Source: an uncultured delta proteobacterium
GTDB taxonomy: Bacteria > Myxococcota_A > Polyangia > Polyangiales > Polyangiaceae
Direction of reading: 5' to 3'
Length of the DNA: 32,664 nt
Assembly (NCBI GenBank): GCA_903906315.1
Contig: CAIVJW010000084.1
Coordinates: 1 to 32,664 of the forward strand
Shown in pieces: positions 7,461 to 15,681 of this stretch. The notes under the pieces are model-generated. The model was not told where the DNA came from. It did no database searches and saw only the letters and a program-made list of their open reading frames with translations. A program made the position numbers and the translations under genes. Numbering within the stretch: position 1 is the first letter of the stretch; the number at the start of each line of letters is the position of its first letter.

Positions 7461-10214
7461 ATGGTTGCGCTCAAGCCCTGGTACAAGGTCGTCAGCCCCC
7501 GCCAAGACCTCCGCGACGGCAAACCGCTCGACGCTTCCGAGTTCGCCGTCCATCTCGATCAGATCCGTGAAGGTCGAGCGCCCAGGGTCTACCAGAACCC
7601 CCGGGAGTTCTTTGAGCGGACGTTTCTCACCAAGAACCTTGGTGCACTGGCGACGGAAGTTGTCCGACGCTTGAACGGAATCCAGGTCGAGACCTCGCCG
7701 GTCTTCAATCTGTTTACCCAGTTCGGCGGCGGTAAAACCCACTCTCTGGCCTTGCTGTATCACCTGGCGAACGGTGGCCCCGAGGCGCATGACTGGAAGG
7801 GTGTACGGGGGATCCTCGCCGCTGCCGGGGTCGAGCAAGTCCCCAAGGCAAACCTGGCCGTCTTCGTTGGGACCGAGTTCGACTCGATCACCGGACGAGG
7901 GGGAGACGACGGCACCCCGAACCGCAGGACCCCCTGGGGGGAAATCGCGTTCCAGCTCGGGGGCGCCAAGGGCTTCGCGGCCGTCGCAGAACATGACAAG
8001 GCACTCACCGCCCCCGGTGGCGATGTCATCTCCAAGTTGTTCGACGACGGTCGGCCGACGGTCTTGTTGTTCGATGAGTTGATGAACTACCTTGGTCGCA
8101 ATCGAAGGAACGGCTTGGGGGCTCAGCTTTACAACTTCGTTCAGAACCTTGCGGAGGTTGTGCGCGGGCGGACCAACGTCGTGTTCGCCGTCTCAATTCC
8201 GTCGTTGGCGATGGAAATGACCGCTGAGGACGAGGCTGACTTCGCTCGCTTCAAGAAGCTCCTGGATCGGTTGGGCAAGGCCGTGATGATGTCCGCGGAG
8301 GCCGAGACCTCCGAGATCATCCGGCGGCGGCTCTTCGAGTGGGAGGGCCTGCCGCCGGACGCCAAGCCCACGGTGCGGGAGTACGCAGACTGGATTCAGG
8401 AGCACCGGGAACAGGTGCCGACGTGGTTCCCCGTGGACACGGCGTACGAGGCGCTCGCCGCCACCTACCCGTTCCACCCGATGGCCCTCTCCGTGTTCGA
8501 CCGGAAGTGGCAGGTGCTTCCCAGGTTTCAGCAGACGCGAGGAGTGCTTCGTCTTCTCGCCCTTTGGGTGTCGCGCGCGTATCAGGACGGCTACGTCGGT
8601 GGCGACAAGGACCCGCTGATCACGTTGGGCAGCGCGCCGCTCGAAGACTCTCTCTTTCGCGCTGCGGTCTTCGAACAGCTCGGGGAGCAGAAGCTCGAAG
8701 CCGCCGTTACGACGGACGTGGTTGGGCGTCCCGAAGCTCATGCGCTGCGGCTTGACAAGGAGGCCACCGACGCGGTCAGGAAGGCCCGCATCCATCGCAA
8801 GGTCGCTACCACGATCGTGTTCGAGTCGAACGGCGGCCAACAGAAGGGCGAGGCTACGGCACCGGAAATCCGGCTCGCCGTCGGAGAGCCGGGGATCGAC
8901 CTCGCGAGCGTCGAGCAGTGCCTCGAAGGGCTGACCGAGGCTTGCTACTACCTGCACGCTGAGAAGGGCCGCTACCGCTTCGGGCTCAAGGCGAATCTCA
9001 ACAAACTCCTCGCGGATCGACGCGCGAGCGTTGCCGCCCCCAAGATCGACGAGCAGGTGAGAGCGGCGATCAAGGCCGAGTTCGACAAGGGCCTGGGCAT
9101 CGACCGAACCTATTTCCCCGACAAGACGGGCGACATCCCGGACCGCGCCGCCCTCATGCTCGTGGTGATGGCGCCGGACCGTGCGCTGGCCGAACCGGGG
9201 AGCCAGTCGCTCGTCGAGGCGATGTCAAAGGAGCACGGGCAGTCCTCTCGCGTGTTCAAGAGCGCCATCATCTGGAGCGTGGCCGAGGACACGGGAACGC
9301 TTCGTGAGGAGAGTCGCAAGCTGCTCGCCTGGGAAGACATTCTCGGTGACCGCGACGACCTCAAGCTCGACGAAGCCCAGGTGAAGCAGCTCAAAGAGAA
9401 CGTCGTGAAGGCGAAGAGCTACGTTCGGGAGGCCGTCTGGCAGGCCTACAAGAACGTCTTCTTGCTCGACGACGGCAACAAGCTGCGCCGGATCGATCTC
9501 GGAAAGATCCACTCCAGCGCCGCCCCTACGATCGTGGATCTCGTGCTCGGGCGGCTCCGCCAGGAAGACCTGCTCACCGACTCGGTGAGCGTCAACACGC
9601 TCGTGCGAAACTGGCCGCCCGCGCTCCCTGAGTGGAGCACGAAGGCCGTGCGGGACGCCTTCTACGCGTCGCCCAAGTTCCCGCGGCTTTCGAGTCCGGA
9701 CATCATCAAGAACACGATCGCACGCGCGGTCTCGGACGGGGTGCTCGGCTACGCAGGCAGGAGCGGCGACCAGTACAAGCCGTTCGTCTTCGGCAAGCCG
9801 CTCTCGGCTTCCGACATCGAGATCAGCGAAGACATGCTCCTGCTCCGGAAGGACGACGCGCTCAAGGCCGAGAAGGCCATCGCAGAGGGCGCGCCGCCGA
9901 AGTCGCCATCCGCGGCCCCACCGCCGCCGCCCGTCGTGTCCAAGGTCGAGGGCAACCCCGGGAGCAGCCCGCCGCCACCGGTCTCGACCCGCACGCTGCT
10001 CGGCTTCAGTTGGGAGGGCAACGTGCCCTGGCAGAAGTGGACCCAGCTCTACAACAAGGTCATCTCGCGTTTCTCGACCAAGGGGCTGAGGCTCCGGGTG
10101 ACGTTCGAGGTTGCTCCCTTCGGCGGGGTCTCGGAGCAGGAGATGGAGGAGACACGGACGGCGCTCAAGGAGTTGGGGCTCCCGAGCGAGCTAACACTGC
10201 GCGGGAAGCCGTAG
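7461..10214 (+). CDS. DUF499-family ATPase (COG1483-like)
   Basis: A 917-aa P-loop ATPase. The N-terminus (KPWYKVVSPRQDLRDG...) and the P-loop FGGGKTH (88-94, K92) are typical of DUF499 proteins; Walker B is VLLFDEL with D205-E206. A Pro/Ser-rich linker lies around residues 810-845, followed by a compact C-terminal domain. The start is ATG at 7461 with GGAG about 8 bases upstream, 14 bases after the methyltransferase stop, so it is the third gene of the operon. DUF499 and DUF1156 genes recur as neighbours in defence islands. The biochemical role of DUF499 is not established; a chaperone-like or DNA-remodelling ATPase working with the helicase is an inference. Confidence 0.88.
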   Translation: MVALKPWYKVVSPRQDLRDGKPLDASEFAVHLDQIREGRAPRVYQNPREFFERTFLTKNLGALATEVVRRLNGIQVETSPVFNLFTQFGGGKTHSLALLYHLANGGPEAHDWKGVRGILAAAGVEQVPKANLAVFVGTEFDSITGRGGDDGTPNRRTPWGEIAFQLGGAKGFAAVAEHDKALTAPGGDVISKLFDDGRPTVLLFDELMNYLGRNRRNGLGAQLYNFVQNLAEVVRGRTNVVFAVSIPSLAMEMTAEDEADFARFKKLLDRLGKAVMMSAEAETSEIIRRRLFEWEGLPPDAKPTVREYADWIQEHREQVPTWFPVDTAYEALAATYPFHPMALSVFDRKWQVLPRFQQTRGVLRLLALWVSRAYQDGYVGGDKDPLITLGSAPLEDSLFRAAVFEQLGEQKLEAAVTTDVVGRPEAHALRLDKEATDAVRKARIHRKVATTIVFESNGGQQKGEATAPEIRLAVGEPGIDLASVEQCLEGLTEACYYLHAEKGRYRFGLKANLNKLLADRRASVAAPKIDEQVRAAIKAEFDKGLGIDRTYFPDKTGDIPDRAALMLVVMAPDRALAEPGSQSLVEAMSKEHGQSSRVFKSAIIWSVAEDTGTLREESRKLLAWEDILGDRDDLKLDEAQVKQLKENVVKAKSYVREAVWQAYKNVFLLDDGNKLRRIDLGKIHSSAAPTIVDLVLGRLRQEDLLTDSVSVNTLVRNWPPALPEWSTKAVRDAFYASPKFPRLSSPDIIKNTIARAVSDGVLGYAGRSGDQYKPFVFGKPLSASDIEISEDMLLLRKDDALKAEKAIAEGAPPKSPSAAPPPPPVVSKVEGNPGSSPPPPVSTRTLLGFSWEGNVPWQKWTQLYNKVISRFSTKGLRLRVTFEVAPFGGVSEQEMEETRTALKELGLPSELTLRGKP

Positions 10215-10226
10215 CTCCGCAGCCCC

Positions 10227-10263
10227 GGAGGTGGGCTCGCGGTTCGATCCCGCGCCCACCTCC
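10227..10263. other. long hairpin resembling a tRNA T-arm and acceptor, between convergent genes
   Basis: GGAGGTGGG (10227-10235) pairs perfectly with CCCACCTCC (10255-10263). Inside is a 5-bp CGCGG/CCGCG stem closing a TTCGATC loop, exactly the form of a tRNA T-stem and T-loop, with a 2-nt CT bulge. It sits in the 51-nt gap between the convergent DUF499 and glycosylase genes, where a two-way terminator would be expected, although no T-tract follows. It could also be a remnant of a tRNA or tmRNA 3' end left by integration. The stem after the T-arm is 9 bp, not 7, so it is not an intact tRNA. Confidence 0.6.
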
Positions 10264-10265
10264 AC

Positions 10266-11246
10266 CTACGCGAACGGACACAAGCGAGGCACGCAGGCGC
10301 GGCACGGGGCCCCTTCGGGCGCGCACGGGTCTCCGGCGTCGGTTCGGTTCGACTTCGAGCCGAACGAGTAGAGCGCCTGCTGGACGAGGCGGGGCGCGTA
10401 GCTGGGCACGTTCGGGTGGAACTCGCGAAGGTCGAGCACGGCTGCCTGCTTCTTCAACCAGCGGGCCCGAGCTTCGTAGCTTGAAGGTGCGCCCGGTCGT
10501 CGGAGGGCGTCGATCGCCCGAGCGACGTGGGTGTCGACCACGACGAGCGCAGTCCCATCGATCTCCGGGAACCAGGGCGTCAGACCGGGCGCCAGGGAGG
10601 GCGTCGAGACGGCAGCCACAAACAAGGTCGCGAGTTTCCGCCCGACGCGGTGGACACGGGCGAGACTCTCGACAAGCAGCTCTGCCCGCCGTCCGGGATC
10701 GGGCTCTGCCTCACGGACCTCGGTGAGGAGAGCGCGGAGCCCGCCGTCCTTCCAGTGGTGGAGCCAGGCCGAGGTCGGAAGCTTGCCGGAGTCCCCCATG
10801 CGCCGGAGGTGCGTCGTCGCGTCCTTCACGGGGCAGGCGAGGCCCGGGCGGCTCGCGCAATCAACGAAGCTGCCCAGCTTGGCGACATCGCACCCCGAGT
10901 CGAAGGCCGCCGGAGCAGCGAGGTGCGCGCACTCGGTCTCGCTCAGCAGGAGAGCGAGACGTTCGGGAGAGCTGAGAGCCGACACGACGGAGGCCGACAT
11001 GGCCCGCTGCTGCCGCATGATCAGGACGTCCCGCCGGGCCTGGTACATGGAAAGCGCAACGAAGAGCTTGAAGAGCGCCGCATCCCTGCCGTCGGCCAAA
11101 GCTCGGGGATCGACGGCGAACCGGCCCACCCGCAGGGGGTCGCAGTAGAACGGGACGACCCCGGGGCCCTCGGTGACGCTGTAGACGTGGTCGAAGTACC
11201 AGGCGACGACGCGCCGGAGGCTCGCGAGCGGGGTCTCTGTCTTCAC
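10266..11246 (-). CDS. endonuclease III-like HhH-GPD DNA glycosylase with Fe-S loop
   Basis: A 326-aa protein whose C-terminal half matches the endonuclease III fold. The helix-hairpin-helix is seen as HRVGRK, with K204 at the place of the catalytic Lys, and VVVDTHV supplies D238 at the place of the catalytic Asp. The C-terminus has C308-x6-C315-x2-C318-x4-C323, one residue shorter in the last gap than the classic [4Fe-4S] loop. The N-terminal ~180 residues are unusual and contain further Cys residues (25, 106, 119, 130, 138). It is longer than typical Nth (about 210 aa) and diverged, so it is probably not the housekeeping enzyme. Start GTG at 11246. It converges on the DUF499/DUF1156 operon. 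A base-excision-type role in defence is inference only. Confidence 0.7.
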   Translation of the reverse strand: MKTETPLASLRRVVAWYFDHVYSVTEGPGVVPFYCDPLRVGRFAVDPRALADGRDAALFKLFVALSMYQARRDVLIMRQQRAMSASVVSALSSPERLALLLSETECAHLAAPAAFDSGCDVAKLGSFVDCASRPGLACPVKDATTHLRRMGDSGKLPTSAWLHHWKDGGLRALLTEVREAEPDPGRRAELLVESLARVHRVGRKLATLFVAAVSTPSLAPGLTPWFPEIDGTALVVVDTHVARAIDALRRPGAPSSYEARARWLKKQAAVLDLREFHPNVPSYAPRLVQQALYSFGSKSNRTDAGDPCAPEGAPCRACVPRLCPFA

Positions 11247-11283
11247 TGCGACGTCGGGGTTAGAGATCGGGCGGTCAAGGCAT

Positions 11284-11700
11284 TCACCGCTTTCGCGATG
11301 CGACCGCAGCGACCATCATCACCCCCACCAAACCTCCGACGGCGGCACCCTCAGGGCCATGGGCAAGGAAACCCAGCCCGGCGCCACCGACGACGAACCC
11401 CACGAGAAGTTGCTTCTGCTTCCGCTTGATGTCGGAGAAAGCGCGGCCGGTCCGGCGGTTGCTGACCTTGTCGTGCAGGAGGCGAGCTTCGAGGGTGCTC
11501 ATCCCCGACGACGACTTCACGCAGGCGAAGTGCGCCGGGCGCATGTGGGCGATGTCGGTGGAACCACGCCCATCCCCCGTCCAGCCCTTCGGCGCCGTCG
11601 GGTCGCCGTAGTCCCTGAGGTTCACCTTCACCCCGCAGACGCCGCAGGCTTTCTGCCCCGCATCCCACACGAACCGCTGCTCTTCGTCGTTCAATGACAT
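11284..11700 (-). CDS. zinc/HNH-like domain protein with C-terminal membrane segments, 138 aa
   Basis: Residues about 19-22 are CGVC, followed by DIAHMRPAHFAC near 49-60. This C2...H...C layout resembles a small treble-clef or HNH-like zinc site, though a catalytic HNH triad is not convincing. The last ~45 residues are Gly/Val/Ala-rich and form one or two membrane helices split by a short polar turn, after a basic IKRKQKQ segment. The start is ATG at 11700, with AAGGAA seven bases upstream. That site lies in a GTTCC/GGAAC hairpin (11707-11720), which could mask the ribosome binding site. Function unknown; membrane anchoring of a nucleic-acid-binding head is an inference. Confidence 0.65.
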   Translation of the reverse strand: MSLNDEEQRFVWDAGQKACGVCGVKVNLRDYGDPTAPKGWTGDGRGSTDIAHMRPAHFACVKSSSGMSTLEARLLHDKVSNRRTGRAFSDIKRKQKQLLVGFVVGGAGLGFLAHGPEGAAVGGLVGVMMVAAVASRKR

Positions 11701-11765
11701 CGGGTGGTTCCTTCGGGAACGGGTGGTCGTCAGGGCGTGCGGGCAGAGCTGACCTGCCGCCGACC

Positions 11766-12251
11766 TCAGTCCTTCGTGGCCCGGATCAGCTCGAAGAGGT
11801 CCGTGAAGAACGCTGCCGGCGTCGCCTCCGTGAACGTGAAGATGTCGCCGGGGCGACGCGCCCAGCCGGCACTGTAGCCCTTGTGCCGCATGACGACCTC
11901 GTTCATCGGGCGCGGCATCAGCGCGCCGGGGTCGGGTCGGGTGCCCACCTTGATGTGGTTCGCGTTCGGCACGGGCGACACAACCAACGAGGCGGGCTTC
12001 TCCATCCGGATGTAGCAGAGGAAGCGGTCACCCAGGTACAGGTGCAGGTTCTTCGCCGTCCCGAGGTGGAACCTCGGCTCCATGGTGCAGAGAAGCTCCA
12101 GGTCCGAGAGGAACCTGTGCGCCGCCGGGAACGTCTGGGCGAGGCGATTCCGTCGCTCGCCGTACTCGGGGGCCAGCTCCGTCGTGAACCGGATGGTTCC
12201 GATGGACGCAGGGTTCGCAGGGGTGGGGGGCAGATGTTGACCCGTCGTCAT
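11766..12251 (-). CDS. hypothetical protein, 161 aa
   Basis: I do not recognise the family. The protein is an alpha/beta type with good hydrophobic periodicity (GTIRFTTELAPEYGERRNRL, FLCYIRMEKPASLVVSPV) and ends in an amphipathic helix (AFFTDLFELIRATKD). No membrane segment, signal peptide or Cys cluster is seen. I chose ATG at 12251, preceded by AGAGGCG, because the frame further upstream is Arg/Pro-rich and not protein-like. It is divergent from the histone-like gene at 12518 across a 266-nt region containing a palindrome. Confidence 0.6.
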   Translation of the reverse strand: MTTGQHLPPTPANPASIGTIRFTTELAPEYGERRNRLAQTFPAAHRFLSDLELLCTMEPRFHLGTAKNLHLYLGDRFLCYIRMEKPASLVVSPVPNANHIKVGTRPDPGALMPRPMNEVVMRHKGYSAGWARRPGDIFTFTEATPAAFFTDLFELIRATKD

Positions 12252-12402
12252 GTTCGCCTCTGGGGTCGCGCTGAGCGTGGAACGGCTCGTGGCCGCAGCG
12301 TACGCCGGGAGCGGCTCCTTGGGGGAGGTCTGTGACGCCGGTCGAGGTCGGCGCCGTGTTTCGCGTGGCGGGACCCCGGGGCCGCCGTTGCACCGTGACC
12401 GC

Positions 12403-12430
12403 ATGTCCGGGTGGCCGGACGTCCGGACAT
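12403..12430. promoter_or_regulatory. 28-bp inverted repeat in a divergent intergenic region
   Basis: ATGTCCGG (12403-12410) and CCGGACAT (12423-12430) form a perfect 8-bp inverted repeat around a 12-nt centre. The same stretch can be read as degenerate 8-bp steps ending in TCCG, loosely like the arrays at 21984, 22655 and 22895. It lies between the start of the 161-aa gene (12251, leftward) and the histone-like gene (12518, rightward), a sensible place for an operator. The rest of the 12252-12517 gap shows no gene. Confidence 0.45.
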
Positions 12431-12517
12431 CCTGCTTCCGGGGCGTCACCATTTCTCGCAGCTCCGCCCGCCACGCACCGTCGCCCCACCCGTGGGCCTC
12501 GTGATACCGTCCCCCGT

Positions 12518-13243
12518 ATGGCCCGTCCACAGTCCGCGCTCACGAAGCTGATCCTCACGTTGCCCCCCGACATGCCGATCGCCGAGGTGATCGAGAAGGC
12601 GAAGGCCGCCGGGATGGACACCACCGAGAGCAACGTCTCGCGCGTGCGGACCGACCAGAAACGGCGCGAGGCTGGGACGCCCGCCAAGAAGGCCGCGAAG
12701 AAGCCGGCCGCCAAGGCGGAGAAGAAGCCCGCCGCGAAGACCGTGCCCAAGGTGGCCAAGGTGGCCAAGAAGGCCCCGGCCACGATGAAGCCCACGCCCG
12801 CGAAGAAGGCGGCCAAGACCACGCCCGCCAAGAAGGCGTCCCCCAAGGCCAAGGCACCGGCCGCTCCCACCTCCGCGGCGCCCGTCTCGAAGTCCGCCTT
12901 CATCCGCTCCCAGCCCCCGACGATGCCCGCCCGGGACGTGGTCGAGGCAGCGCGGGCGGCGGGGATCACGATGACGACGAAGTTCGTCTACAGGGTGCGG
13001 TCAACGCCCACGAAGGTGGCCGGGAAGAAGCCCGCAGCCGCCACCAAGGCGGCGCCCACCTCGAAGCCCGCCCCGAAGGCTCCCGCGAAGCCCAAGGCTG
13101 CGTCTCCCAAGAAGCCCGCGCCCACCAGCGGCTCGGACGAGGTCGTCACGTTCAGGCGGCTCGTGCTGGGGCTCGGGGTGAGGCGGTCGAGGGGGCTCCT
13201 TGAGGAGCTTGAGCTGGGGCTGGCCAGGTTGATCGGGGGGTAG
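12518..13243 (+). CDS. histone-like Lys/Ala/Pro-rich DNA-binding protein with duplicated unit
   Basis: A 241-aa protein with two copies of a ~40-residue unit. The first is SALTKLILTLPPDMPIAEV...NVSRVRT (about 4-43); the second is SKSAFIRSQPPTMPARDVV...FVYRVRS (about 125-163). Each is followed by a disordered basic tail of AKKAAKKP- and PAPKAPAKP-type repeats, resembling eukaryotic histone H1 tails. Similar modular proteins are familiar from Myxococcota and related groups. It probably binds DNA non-specifically and affects nucleoid packing or transcription; the small unit may be a DNA-binding module of the 'plan to act on motif' type. The ATG at 12518 has no strong Shine-Dalgarno, but the upstream frame is not protein-like. 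The C-terminal ~35 residues form a charged amphipathic helix. Confidence 0.75.
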   Translation: MARPQSALTKLILTLPPDMPIAEVIEKAKAAGMDTTESNVSRVRTDQKRREAGTPAKKAAKKPAAKAEKKPAAKTVPKVAKVAKKAPATMKPTPAKKAAKTTPAKKASPKAKAPAAPTSAAPVSKSAFIRSQPPTMPARDVVEAARAAGITMTTKFVYRVRSTPTKVAGKKPAAATKAAPTSKPAPKAPAKPKAASPKKPAPTSGSDEVVTFRRLVLGLGVRRSRGLLEELELGLARLIGG

Positions 13244-13361
13244 CCACCGGCGTGGGCGTGCTCGTGCTCGACGGTCATGAACGTGTGGGAAGCCCACGGC
13301 TCGCACCGTGGACGGGGGTACCACGGGCGGGTACGGGGCAGCCCCGGAAGGATCGACGCGC

Positions 13362-14246
13362 TTGACGCCTAAGGAGGACCGCAGCCGGCTTCCCCGAGAA
13401 GCCCGGCTGCTCCGGGACGAGATCCTCGCCGAGGTGCGACTTCGGCGCGGCATCGCCTTGCAGCAGGAGAGCCTGACGGTCGAGCGTGGGCTACCCGTCC
13501 TCCGTGTGCGCATCGGTGAGCGGGTGCTTCGCGGCGTGCAGGTTTGGCTGCCTGCGGTGCCAGGCCCGGAACCTCACCGGCCCGACGTCATCACGGTCCA
13601 CGGTTCGGGGCTGCGGGCATCGCGGATGTGGCCGCGGAACCGGGAGGGCGGCTTCCAGATCGAAGCCGTCGTCGATCACCTGCTCGCGCTGATCGACGAG
13701 GAGCTACAGCGCCCCCGTCCCGCGCTCGACCTGGCCGCGGGCCAGCCAGCCGCGGCTTCGGGCCTACACGTCCTTCACGCTGCCGCGGTGCTGCTCGGGG
13801 GCGTAGCGGCAGAGAGCCGGGCGGCCGACCTTGTGGAACGGCTCGCAGCCCCGGAGCGAGCCCGCGTGCTCTCGCACCTGGAGCGCGACGGGATGACGGA
13901 CGGCGACCTCCGCGCGCTGGGTGACGTCCTCGGGATGTACGTCGGCCGGTTCATCAAGCACGAGCACGACTTGGACCCCTTCGAGCCGATCTCCGATCGG
14001 ATCGTGACGATCCTCAAGTTCGGGCCCGAGCCCAAGATCGCGGCGCGCTCGCGGTTCGTGCTGCTGCTGGGCCGGCGGGGGACGCGGGTCACCCTCGCGG
14101 ACCCGACCGGCCAGGGGCTTAGCACGGTGACGCGGACCCTGGCCGAGAAGCGGTGGCGGGCCGTCGATGGCGCCCCGTGGTGGGGGACGGTCGGGCAGTC
14201 CGTCTACAAGGGCGCCACGAGCGAACGCGGGCGCGAGGGGACCTGA
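13362..14246 (+). CDS. hypothetical protein, about 294 aa
   Basis: I do not recognise the family. The N-terminal part is basic and helical (LPREARLLRDEILAEVRLRR), followed by a beta-rich stretch (LTVERGLPVLRVRIGERVLR) and then long Ala/Leu-rich helices. Near the C-terminus, RSRFVLLLGRRGTRVTLADP is a conserved-looking beta segment. The start is uncertain. TTG at 13362 has GGAAGGA nine bases upstream and is preferred; GTG at 13308 in the same frame has no good site. It ends 151 nt before the EEP gene and may be co-transcribed with it. The 14247-14397 gap shows nothing distinct. Confidence 0.55.
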   Translation: MTPKEDRSRLPREARLLRDEILAEVRLRRGIALQQESLTVERGLPVLRVRIGERVLRGVQVWLPAVPGPEPHRPDVITVHGSGLRASRMWPRNREGGFQIEAVVDHLLALIDEELQRPRPALDLAAGQPAAASGLHVLHAAAVLLGGVAAESRAADLVERLAAPERARVLSHLERDGMTDGDLRALGDVLGMYVGRFIKHEHDLDPFEPISDRIVTILKFGPEPKIAARSRFVLLLGRRGTRVTLADPTGQGLSTVTRTLAEKRWRAVDGAPWWGTVGQSVYKGATSERGREGT

Positions 14247-14397
14247 CCCTACCTTCGACGCAGGTCCCGCGACGCTGACCACGTACCGGCCTTGCCGCAC
14301 GCGCTGCCACCCGTGCCGAACGCTATAGCGGTGCCGACTCACACGGGTCGCCACCCACGGCTTCCATGCGCACGCCAAGTAGGCGAACATCGCGGCC

Positions 14398-15114
14398 ATG
14401 CGGTTGATGACGTGGAACTGCCAGGTCGGGGGCTTCCGCAGGAAGGGCGCACGAGCCGCCGCGCTCCGCCCGACCGTGCTCGTGGTGCCCGAGTCCGAGA
14501 ACATCGACGGCGAGATGGTGCTCGCTGGCGACGTCCAGCCGACCACGAGGATGTGGCTCGGGGGCACGACAACGAAGCGAGGTGTCGGGGTCTTGTCGTA
14601 CACGGGCGCGGCCATTCACAAGGCTCGGCGGATCGGCGATCCGATCGACTTCTTCGTCCCGCTCGAAGTGAGCGCGGACGGCGTCGAGTTCCAGGTGGTC
14701 GCCGTCTGGACCGCCGCGACCACCGACCGGGCAACCCGCTACCGTCAGGCCGACGAGGGGCTCGACCGGTACGCCGACTGGATTCGTCGGCGGGGCACCG
14801 TCGTGATGGGCGACTTCAACAACAACGCCAGCTACGCCCCGGGGAAGAAGGCGTGGCGAGAGCTTGAGGATCGGCTCCGGCCCCTCGGGCTGGTGAGCGC
14901 GTATCACGAGCGCTTCAAGGAAGGGTTCGGCGCCGAGTCGCGGCCAACCCACTACACCCACAGGAAGCGAGAGCGCCCCTTTCACCTCGACTACTGCTTC
15001 GTGCCGGCGTCGTGGGCCTCGCGGATCGAGAAGGTCACGGTTGGCAAGTACGACGAATGGTCGGACGTCAGCGACCACATGCCGGTCATCGTGGACGTGT
15101 CGGCTGGGGGGTGA
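14398..15114 (+). CDS. endonuclease/exonuclease/phosphatase (EEP) family enzyme, 238 aa
   Basis: All core EEP motifs are present: MTWNCQ with N7, E32 in PESE, GDFNN with D139 and N141, LDYCF with D198, and SDHMP with D226-H227. These are the metal-binding and catalytic residues of exonuclease III and DNase I-like enzymes. At 238 aa it is slightly shorter than ExoIII and has a reduced middle, so it is a compact, diverged member. Likely activity is Mg-dependent hydrolysis of DNA, RNA or a phosphate ester; the substrate cannot be told from sequence. It has no signal peptide, so it acts in the cytoplasm. It follows a hypothetical gene and precedes a hairpin at 15230-15252. Confidence 0.8.
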   Translation: MRLMTWNCQVGGFRRKGARAAALRPTVLVVPESENIDGEMVLAGDVQPTTRMWLGGTTTKRGVGVLSYTGAAIHKARRIGDPIDFFVPLEVSADGVEFQVVAVWTAATTDRATRYRQADEGLDRYADWIRRRGTVVMGDFNNNASYAPGKKAWRELEDRLRPLGLVSAYHERFKEGFGAESRPTHYTHRKRERPFHLDYCFVPASWASRIEKVTVGKYDEWSDVSDHMPVIVDVSAGG

Positions 15115-15229
15115 GCCCGTCGGCCTTCCTCACCGCGGTACCGCGAGGGGGCGGTGCCAGAATGCCGAAAGGCCGGGACGGCTCCCGGGACCGCGCGGGC
15201 GGTGGCGTCCGTACGGACCTCCGGGTGCG

Positions 15230-15252
15230 CGACTCCGACCCGTTCGGAGTCG
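15230..15252 (+). terminator. hairpin 116 nt downstream of the EEP gene
   Basis: CGACTCCGA (15230-15238) and TCGGAGTCG (15244-15252) are perfect 9-bp arms around a 5-nt loop. It is followed by a G-rich run rather than a T-tract, so termination is plausible but not canonical. A 12-bp palindrome GTCCGTACGGAC lies just upstream at 15207-15218. Confidence 0.4.
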
Positions 15253-15293
15253 GGGGCGGGGATGGCCACGGAGGTCGAGCTGGGCCACGGTCT

Positions 15294-15307
15294 GCCTACA
15301 TGTAGGC
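15294..15307. promoter_or_regulatory. 14-bp perfect palindrome in a gene-free stretch
   Basis: GCCTACATGTAGGC is fully self-complementary and AT-richer than its surroundings. It lies in the 567-nt stretch 15115-15681, which has no convincing gene on either strand. Outside this palindrome, 15207-15218 and the 15230-15252 hairpin I see only GC-rich sequence with no coding character. It may be an operator or a protein-binding site for the element. Confidence 0.35.
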
Positions 15308-15681
15308 TCCGGGTGGCCGGCCCGCTCTCGAACATCGCCGGTCACGGCTACGGGGCCACCGTCGGGATCGGCACGCAGGAGGACGGCAGGACGCCGGGCG
15401 GGGCGATGGCCATTGTCCTAGTGTCCACGCGGCACGCCCCCCTCTACCTCACCCTCGTCCCCTCGTGCCCCGCCCGCCCCAGCTCCTCCCGCAGCTCCCG
15501 GGCCCACGCCGGGGCCAGAGGCGGCGGAGGGCGGGGCCGCAGGGGCGGTGACAAAATGCCGGAATGCTCGGAGCGGGTTGGGTCACCGGCAGGGCGAGGG
15601 GGGGGATCGGCCCGACCCGTGCCGCCGCTCGTGAGGTCTGGCACCCCCCAGGCGAGTGCAGCGGGCTGCGCCGGTTCCGTG

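Noticed and set aside
10227-10263. Intact tRNA or tmRNA gene
   Set aside because: Only a T-arm-like part is present; the outer stem has 9 pairs instead of 7, and no D- or anticodon arm is found upstream.
12660-13130. Apparent tandem DNA repeat
   Set aside because: Reflects Lys/Ala/Pro codon runs of the histone-like tails, with a codon-sized period; not an independent DNA repeat.
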